Part shown: in pieces, positions 58,280 to 64,000 of the stretch
Layout of the letters: every line of letters begins with the position of its first letter
Position numbering within the stretch: the stretch's first letter is position 1
NCBI GenBank assembly: GCA_028285415.1
Contig: JANQPF010000003.1
Span: forward strand, 124,001-188,000
From: Pseudomonadales bacterium
GTDB taxonomy: Bacteria; Pseudomonadota; Gammaproteobacteria; Pseudomonadales; Azotimanducaceae
Length of the DNA: 64,000 nt
Direction: 5' to 3'
Notes under the pieces: generated by a model
What the model saw: only the letters and a program-made list of their open reading frames with translations
What the model was told of the DNA's origin: nothing
Databases searched by the model: none
Position numbers and translations under genes: made by a program

Positions 58280-60988
58280 CTAGTGCGCCTCGTCCCAGTT
58301 GCTGCCGACGCCCGCGTCGACGATCAGCGGTACCGCCATCTCCGCGGCTTCCTCCATGATCTTCTTCACCTCTTCCGTGAGCGCGTCAACGGCGTCGCTC
58401 GCCACTTCGAACACGAGCTCGTCGTGCACCTGCATGATCATCAAGGCGTCGAGGCCTGACCCCGGCAGCCACTGATCCACGCGGATCATCGCGCGCTTGA
58501 TGATGTCCGCTGCCGTACCCTGCATCGGCGCATTGATGGCGGTGCGTTCGGCGGCCTGACGCCGCATACCGTTCTTGGCGTTGATCTCCGGCAGGTACAG
58601 CCGCCGGCCGAACAGCGTTTCAACGTAGCCTTGTTCGCGGGCCACCGCTTTCGTTTCGTCCATGTAGCGGGCGACGCCGGGATAACGGTCGAAGTAGCGA
58701 TCAATGTACTCCTGTGCGAGCGTGCGGGAGATGTTGAGCTGTCGGCCGAGGCCAAACGCGCTCATCCCGTAGATCAAGCCGAAGTTGATGGCTTTAGCAC
58801 CGCGCCGCTCTTCATCGTCCACCTCGTCCGGCGTCTTGTTAAAGACTTCCGCTGCGGTTGCCCGGTGGATGTCCATTCCATGGGCAAACGCATCGCGCAG
58901 ATTGGTGTCTCCCGACAGGTGCGCCATGATGCGCAGCTCAATCTGCGAATAGTCCGCGGCCACAATAGAGCGCCCCGCCGGCGCCACGAATGCCTGGCGG
59001 ATGCGCCGCCCCTCGGCGTTTCGGATCGGAATGTTCTGCAGGTTCGGATCGGAGGACGACAGCCGGCCGGTGGCTGCAACCGCCTGATGATAAGAGGTGT
59101 GAATGCGACCGGTCTGCGAGTTGATCTGCAGCGGCAGCTTGTCCGTATACGTCGATTTCAGCTTGGCAAGGCCGCGATACTCGAGAATTGTGGAGGGCAG
59201 CTCGTAGTCGCGGGCAAGATCCACGAGCACCGGTTCCGCCGTCGAGGGAGCACCTTTGGGTGTCTTCTTGAGCACTGGCAGGCCGAGCTTTTCGTAAAAG
59301 ATCTCCTGCAGCTGTTTGGGGCTGTCGAGATTGAATTCCTCCCCGGCGAGCGTCCATGCCTGCGCCTTCAGGTCTTCCATCCGGTCGCCGAGCTCCGCGC
59401 TGTGCTGACTCAGGAGCCGTCCGTCGACCAGCGCGCCGTTGCGCTCGACAGTCGACAACACCCGCACGAGCGGCATCTCGATGGACTCGTAAACAGATTT
59501 CAACGAATCCTCTGCGCTCACCCGCGGCCACAGCGCCTCGTGCAGCTGCAGCGTGACGTCGGCATCTTCTGCCGCATACTCGGCAGCCTGCGCAACGGGG
59601 ATTTCGTTGAAGGTCAGCTGTTTGGCGCCTTTGCCGGCAATGTCTTCATAGTGGATGGTGGCGCGGTCGAGATAGAAGCCCGCAAGCGCGTCCATGTTGT
59701 GACGCGTGGCGACGCTGTTGAGGACGTAAGATTGCAGCATCGTATCGTAGAGCGGGCCGCGGATGTCCACCCCGTAGCGGGCGAGCACGCTCATGTCGTA
59801 TTTGAGGTTCTGGCCGATCTTGGTGAGGGTCTCGTCCTCGAGGAGCGGCTTCACCACATCGAGCACCGTCTCGAGCGAGAGCTGGTCCGGCGCGCCCGCA
59901 TAGTCGTGGCCCACGGGAACATAGGCCGCCTGCCCGCCATCAGCCGCGAAGGAGACGCCAACGAGCTCAGCATCCATGTAGTTGATGCTGGTCGTTTCGG
60001 TGTCTACCGCAAACGCCCCTTTGTCACGCAGCCGCGCCACCCAGCCCTCGAGGGCGGCGAGGTCGCAGATGCATTCGTAGTCGGCTGCAGGCGCCGGCGG
60101 CGGGGGTGCTTCCATACCGCCAGCCGTCTCGACTTCGTCCACCCACGTGCGAAACTCCAGATCGGTAAAGAACTGGCGCAGCGCTTCGTGGTCGGGCTCG
60201 CGCGCCACGAGATCGTCGATGCCCACCTCGAGCTCAACGTCACACTTGATGGCGGTAAGCGTGCGCGACAACGGCAGCTGATCGAGCGCACCGCGCAGAT
60301 TCTCGCCGACCTTGCCTTTGATCTCATCAGCACGCGCAATGATGTCGTCCAGCGTGCCGTACTCGTTCAACCATTTCGCAGCGGTTTTGGGGCCAACTTT
60401 GGGTACGCCGGGAATGTTGTCGACGCTGTCGCCCATGAGCGCGAGATAGTCGATGATGCGCTCCGGCGGCACACCAAATTTCTCCACCACCCCGTCCCGA
60501 TCCATCACCGTTTCGGTCATGGTGTTGACGAGCGTGACGTGGTCGGAGACAAGCTGCGCCATATCTTTGTCTCCCGTGGAAACCACGGTGTGGCGTTTGG
60601 CATCCGTCGCCTGGTGCGCAAGCGTTCCGATGACGTCATCCGCTTCGACGCCCGGTACAACCAGAAGCGGCAATCCCATGGCCTTGATGATCTCGTGTAT
60701 GGGCTGGATCTGCTCACGCAGATCATCCGGCATCGAGTCGCGGGTCGCCTTGTACTCGCTGTAGAGCTCATCGCGAAACGTTTTGCCAGGTGCATCGAAA
60801 ATAATCGCTAGCGTGCTGCCCGCGTAATCCTTGGCAAGCTTCCTGATCATGGCGATCACACCGCGCACCGCACCCGTGGGCTGGCCTTTGGTCGTCTTCA
60901 GCTCCGGCAGCGCGTAGAAGGCGCGGAACAGATAGGACGATCCATCCACCAGCACCAGCGGTGGTTCAGTGTTTTTCTGCTTGGCCAT
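58280..60988 (-). CDS. polA: DNA polymerase I
   Basis: This repair and Okazaki-fragment-processing polymerase has 902 residues. The 5'-3' exonuclease (residues 1-300) shows LVDGSSYLFRAFYALP, VEADDVIG and GDSVDNIPGVPKVGPKTA. The 3'-5' exonuclease (about 315-500) shows FAVDTETTS and KIGQNLKYDMSVL. The polymerase part shows AADYSQIELRIMAHLSGD (motif A), RRGAKAINFGLIYGMSAFGL (motif B) and MQVHDELVFEV (motif C). All catalytic acids are present, so proofreading should be active. Its length is close to E. coli Pol I (928). It is convergent with engB. Confidence 0.96.
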   Translation of the reverse strand: MAKQKNTEPPLVLVDGSSYLFRAFYALPELKTTKGQPTGAVRGVIAMIRKLAKDYAGSTLAIIFDAPGKTFRDELYSEYKATRDSMPDDLREQIQPIHEIIKAMGLPLLVVPGVEADDVIGTLAHQATDAKRHTVVSTGDKDMAQLVSDHVTLVNTMTETVMDRDGVVEKFGVPPERIIDYLALMGDSVDNIPGVPKVGPKTAAKWLNEYGTLDDIIARADEIKGKVGENLRGALDQLPLSRTLTAIKCDVELEVGIDDLVAREPDHEALRQFFTDLEFRTWVDEVETAGGMEAPPPPAPAADYECICDLAALEGWVARLRDKGAFAVDTETTSINYMDAELVGVSFAADGGQAAYVPVGHDYAGAPDQLSLETVLDVVKPLLEDETLTKIGQNLKYDMSVLARYGVDIRGPLYDTMLQSYVLNSVATRHNMDALAGFYLDRATIHYEDIAGKGAKQLTFNEIPVAQAAEYAAEDADVTLQLHEALWPRVSAEDSLKSVYESIEMPLVRVLSTVERNGALVDGRLLSQHSAELGDRMEDLKAQAWTLAGEEFNLDSPKQLQEIFYEKLGLPVLKKTPKGAPSTAEPVLVDLARDYELPSTILEYRGLAKLKSTYTDKLPLQINSQTGRIHTSYHQAVAATGRLSSSDPNLQNIPIRNAEGRRIRQAFVAPAGRSIVAADYSQIELRIMAHLSGDTNLRDAFAHGMDIHRATAAEVFNKTPDEVDDEERRGAKAINFGLIYGMSAFGLGRQLNISRTLAQEYIDRYFDRYPGVARYMDETKAVAREQGYVETLFGRRLYLPEINAKNGMRRQAAERTAINAPMQGTAADIIKRAMIRVDQWLPGSGLDALMIMQVHDELVFEVASDAVDALTEEVKKIMEEAAEMAVPLIVDAGVGSNWDEAH

Positions 60989-61089
60989 AAGCCTTCCCGG
61001 TTGTGTGCTCTCGTTGTTTTTAGCGCGCTTTGCTGGCTCGAGTGACGACGCTGCTATGCGTAACGACTGGTTTTGATTACCATGCGCTC

Positions 61090-61416
61090 ATGTCGCTCGT
61101 GACCATATTACAGCACCCCGCGGGCGGATTGCCGAAATACCTCCGGACCGGTCTCGGTCTGGCCTGCCTGCTCTGCGCCGCGCTCACCAGCCACGCTGCC
61201 GAGGAAGACTCGCTGAGCGGTCCCGACGTGGTCATCATCGCGGGTGAAGAGAAGGTTGTGTACGAGTTTCGTCAGAACGGGGAGCTGCGTATGGTGCGGG
61301 TCGTGCCAAAGTGGGGTAAACCCTACTACCTGGTGCCGGCCGACAACACCAAAGGTTATGGCAATCTCGAGCGCGCGGAGATGCTCCTGCCGCAGTGGGT
61401 CATTGCAGAATTCTAG
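61090..61416 (+). CDS. DUF2782-family exported protein
   Basis: The protein has 108 residues. A hydrophobic signal (about 18-37, ending SHAA) precedes a short mature part with GPDVVIIAGEEKVVYEFRQNGELRMVRVVPKWGKPYYLVP, the hallmark of DUF2782. Its role is unknown, but the gene is nearly always found between polA and thrB, as here. The start ATG at 61090 is used; the ORF is open for 20 more codons upstream. The stop is 12 bp from thrB. Confidence 0.85.
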   Translation: MSLVTILQHPAGGLPKYLRTGLGLACLLCAALTSHAAEEDSLSGPDVVIIAGEEKVVYEFRQNGELRMVRVVPKWGKPYYLVPADNTKGYGNLERAEMLLPQWVIAEF

Positions 61417-61428
61417 GGCCGAAGAGAC

Positions 61429-62412
61429 GTGAACGCCGTTACTCAGCTCAACGAATCCGGTCTCGAAGAGACGCTGTCGCGTTACGACATCGGCGCGCTG
61501 CAGCGCTACTGGCCGGCTGCAAACGGCATCGAAAACAGCAATTACTTCATCGCCACCGAAGGCCGCTACGGCACGCGCAACTTCGTGCTGACCATTCTCG
61601 AGCAGGCCGCCAACGCCGGCGATGCATACGTACCCATGATGGAAACGCTGTACGACGCCGGCCTGCCCGTGGCACCGCCGCTGCGTAACATGGCCGACCA
61701 GGCGGTGGAAGAGCTTTCCGGTAAGCCGACGCTGCTGCAGCATCGACTGCCCGGACAGCACGTCTACAACCCGACCACCCGCCAGGTTTGCGCGCTGGCG
61801 CGTTTCATGGCGCGCATGCATCTGACCATGCACGGCGCGGACGTTGAGCTCCCGGCGTACCCGCGCAACGCCAACTGGCTCCAGGAACGCGTGGCCATGG
61901 TCGAGGGTTTCCTGCCGTTTGCCGACCACGCGCTCCTCCTGGCGAGCGTCCAGCGCATCGGCAACATGCTGGCCCGACGCGACGTCGCCGCGCTGCCGCG
62001 AGGCATGATTCATGGCGACCTTTTCCGCGACAACGCGCTCTACAACGAGCGCGGCCTGACGGGTGTGCTCGATTTTCATCACGCGGCCACCGGTTTCTGG
62101 ATCTACGACCTTGCCGTGGTTGCCAACGACTGGTGCAACGACGCCGGTGGGCAGCTGGACCCCGACCGTACCACCGCCATGCTGCGCGCCTACCACAGCA
62201 TCCGGCCGCTGACCGACGCGGAGCTCTGGTTTTTCTCCGAGTTTGCACTATACGCCGCGGTGGCCTTCTGGCTGTCACGCCTGGCGGTTGCCGTGTCACA
62301 ACAGAACGCGGGCCTGGTACGCTTCAAGAACCCGGACGAGTTCAAACGTATCGTCCAGCACCACACCCGCCATAGTTTCTATCTCGACCCACGCGCCCTC
62401 CTGACGGACTGA
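61429..62412 (+). CDS. thrB: Homoserine kinase (ThrB type II, APH/ChoK fold)
   Basis: The enzyme has 327 residues and phosphorylates L-homoserine in threonine synthesis. This is the aminoglycoside-phosphotransferase-like form used by pseudomonads rather than the GHMP kinase. Catalytic-loop motifs are MIHGDLFRDNALY (H-x-D-x4-N) and VLDFHHAATG (D-F). GIENSNYFIATEGRYGTRNFVLTI is the glycine-rich and Lys region, here degenerate. The start is a GTG at 61429. Neighbours DUF2782 and polA support the call. Confidence 0.88.
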   Translation: MNAVTQLNESGLEETLSRYDIGALQRYWPAANGIENSNYFIATEGRYGTRNFVLTILEQAANAGDAYVPMMETLYDAGLPVAPPLRNMADQAVEELSGKPTLLQHRLPGQHVYNPTTRQVCALARFMARMHLTMHGADVELPAYPRNANWLQERVAMVEGFLPFADHALLLASVQRIGNMLARRDVAALPRGMIHGDLFRDNALYNERGLTGVLDFHHAATGFWIYDLAVVANDWCNDAGGQLDPDRTTAMLRAYHSIRPLTDAELWFFSEFALYAAVAFWLSRLAVAVSQQNAGLVRFKNPDEFKRIVQHHTRHSFYLDPRALLTD

Positions 62413-62503
62413 ACGGGCACTTTCCCCGCCTTTCCCAATCATGGCGCAACGTCCTGAATGACGTAATATCAGCATTCCAGCGGGAGGGAGCGCAGGCAGC
62501 AAG

Positions 62504-64000
62504 ATGCCAGACACGGCCTATATCGATCGTCTGCAGAAACGTATTGCACTGCGTCTGAAGGGCGCCGAGCTGCCTCTGGTGCAATCATTCGCCGCCGTAT
62601 TCTGGCAGCGCAATCCGGAAGAGGATCTGGCCAGCCGCGATCTCGACGACGACGCAGGCGCCACCATCGAAGCGCTGCGCCGACTGCGCGACCGCGCCGC
62701 GGACGAGGTCACGATTGCCGTCATGAATCCGCAAAGCAGCCGCGACGGATGGGGCTGTGCACACACCGTTGCCATCGTGGCGGCGCCCAACATGCCGTTC
62801 ATGGTCGATTCGCTCCTCATGGCGCTGTCCCATGACGGCTCGGTCACGCATCACCTCAACAACGTGGTGCTGCAGGTGGACCGCGATGACGGCGGTGCGG
62901 TCACGGCGCTCTCGGAAAATCAGCAGGGCAACAACCGCGAGCTCCTGGCCTACGCGGAAATTGACCGTCTGGAGGACGATGAGCTCGAGGCGTTGCAGTC
63001 GAAGCTCGCAGACATTGTCGTGGACCTGCAGGCGGCAGTCGAAGATTTCCGGCTGATGAAAGCTCAGGTGCAGGCCATCATCGAGGACCTCGAGGCGCAC
63101 CCGCCGCCGCTCGAATCCGCCGAAGTCAAAGAGGGCATCGCGTTTCTCCAGTGGCTCCTGGCCGACCACTTCACTTTTCTCGGCTATCGCGAATTCTCCT
63201 ACGCCGACAATCAGATCCAGCAGACCGGCACCGCGCTTGGCCTGCAGCGCATCCGCCGAGCGGCAAGCTCCCGCAGCCTTGCCGAGCAACCCGAGCGCAC
63301 CCGCTCGTTCCTGCTCGAGCCGCGACTTCTGTCCTTCTCGAAATCCGGCACGCGCTCCCGGGTGCACCGGCCTGCCTACCCCGACTATGTGGGTATCCGG
63401 CGCTTCGATGCTGAAGGCAACGTCACCGGCGAGCTGGGCCTGCTTGGCCTCTACACGTCCGGAGTCTACTGGGAGTTTCCCGAGCGCATACCGGTACTGC
63501 GGCGCAAGGTCGCGTCGGTGTTGACCCGATCCGGCCTCGATCCGACGGGATTCGACGGCAAAGTCTTTGCCCAGGTTGTACGCACCTACCCTAGAGATGA
63601 GCTGTTTCAGATCGACGAAGACGCGCTCCTGGAGACAGCGCTCGCCATTACCGACATCCATGAGCGACGCCAGGTCCGTGTCTTCACCCGCTTCGACAGC
63701 TACGGACTTTTTGCGACAACCCTGGTTTACATGCCGCGCGACCTGTTCAGCACGGCGGTACGCGTCAGGCTGCACGATCTTCTGGTCGAGGTGTTCGACG
63801 CCGAGGACGCGGACCACGACATTCTCCTGTCCGAGTCGATTCTCGTGCGGGTGCAGTTCAACTTACGCATCCGCCCGGACAGCCGGCCCGGCGTCGAACG
63901 CAAGGCGCTGGAGGCGCGCATCAGCCAGCTGATCCGCGACTGGCACTCGGAGCTGAGCTCTGCGCTCACTCAGCACTTCGGCGAATCGCAGGGTCGCCGC
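62504..64000 (+). CDS. NAD-specific glutamate dehydrogenase, large (GDH-180) type, N-terminal part
   Basis: 499 codons are open to the window edge with no stop, so the gene continues beyond. The N-terminus has ACT-like regulatory segments: MPFMVDSLLMALSHDGSVTHHLNNVVLQV, EGIAFLQWLLADHFTFLGYREF and VFTRFDSYGLFATTLVYMPRDLFSTAVR, a clear match to the 1500-1600 residue NAD-GDH family that turns glutamate into 2-oxoglutarate and ammonia. The catalytic domain lies outside the window. Start: ATG at 62504; GGAGG lies 16 nt upstream, a wide spacing, so the true start could be a few codons off. Confidence 0.88.
   Translation, partial: MPDTAYIDRLQKRIALRLKGAELPLVQSFAAVFWQRNPEEDLASRDLDDDAGATIEALRRLRDRAADEVTIAVMNPQSSRDGWGCAHTVAIVAAPNMPFMVDSLLMALSHDGSVTHHLNNVVLQVDRDDGGAVTALSENQQGNNRELLAYAEIDRLEDDELEALQSKLADIVVDLQAAVEDFRLMKAQVQAIIEDLEAHPPPLESAEVKEGIAFLQWLLADHFTFLGYREFSYADNQIQQTGTALGLQRIRRAASSRSLAEQPERTRSFLLEPRLLSFSKSGTRSRVHRPAYPDYVGIRRFDAEGNVTGELGLLGLYTSGVYWEFPERIPVLRRKVASVLTRSGLDPTGFDGKVFAQVVRTYPRDELFQIDEDALLETALAITDIHERRQVRVFTRFDSYGLFATTLVYMPRDLFSTAVRVRLHDLLVEVFDAEDADHDILLSESILVRVQFNLRIRPDSRPGVERKALEARISQLIRDWHSELSSALTQHFGESQGRR

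Noticed and set aside
58631-60811. A 726-codon open frame antisense to polA
   Set aside because: polA motifs are complete on the minus strand; the other frame shows no family features and is expected from codon bias.
62585-63817. A 410-codon open frame antisense to the glutamate dehydrogenase
   Set aside because: The sense frame matches the family along its length to the window edge; the antisense frame is compositionally a GC-rich shadow with no recognisable domain.

Overview
The window is about 64 kb of GC-rich bacterial chromosome, densely packed with genes and with no gap above about 220 bp. The organism is most likely a free-living, aerobic, probably marine or aquatic gammaproteobacterium. 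The evidence is a housekeeping block near the right end (EEP-family phosphatase, dsbA, a diheme cytochrome c4, engB, polA, a DUF2782 gene, thrB, then an NAD-glutamate dehydrogenase of the very large type) plus slyX, a Pol II-type polB, arfB and tesB. No rRNA, tRNA, CRISPR array, insertion sequence, integrase or prophage gene was seen. The genus cannot be named from sequence reading alone.

Layout, left to right. 1-1124: start of a probable alanine racemase, a diheme cytochrome c, a tiny Arg-rich protein. 1165-10502: a long coiled-coil/HhH protein, an esterase, an SDR protein, a small lipoprotein-like protein with a CDP-alcohol phosphatidyltransferase, then a leftward trio (M20 peptidase, serine hydrolase, DsbA-like/VOC fusion). 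10598-20033: a rightward catabolic stretch (two luciferase-like oxidoreductases, an amidohydrolase, a PhyH dioxygenase with an extra C-terminal domain, an MFS transporter, a pectinacetylesterase/metallo-beta-lactamase fusion lipoprotein). 20034-27342: MAPEG, YjbR, a glutamate-synthase-like flavoprotein, acyl-CoA dehydrogenase, a phosphoesterase-arfB-tesB operon and an acyl-CoA synthetase. 27446-31935: DUF3604 protein, sterol desaturase, GST, HD protein. 31948-37498: a leftward six-gene operon led by a TetR regulator (FAD monooxygenase, two SnoaL-like proteins, sulfatase, DUF3179-like membrane protein). 37592-49851: serine hydrolase, DUF1295, second sterol desaturase, polB, dipeptidase, slyX, methyltransferase, amidase, MFS, OmpA/coiled-coil pair, cupin. 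50069-52455: a BlaI / M56 peptidase with TonB domain / TonB operon that runs into an array of tandem terminator-like hairpins. 52679 to the end: PQQ alcohol dehydrogenase and the housekeeping block.

The two units that look most like coherent, poorly described systems are (a) the TetR-monooxygenase-SnoaL-SnoaL-sulfatase-DUF3179 operon, whose promoter carries a perfect inverted repeat between the -35 and -10 boxes, and (b) the BlaI-M56(TonB_C)-TonB operon, whose promoter is covered by overlapping inverted repeats and whose 3' end carries four tandem 40-42 bp hairpin units. Several fused proteins (PAE-MBL, PhyH-Nudix-like, HCCA isomerase-VOC) suggest that this strain degrades esters, sulfate esters and aromatic or isoprenoid compounds. 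That is an inference from families, and no substrate is proven by sequence.
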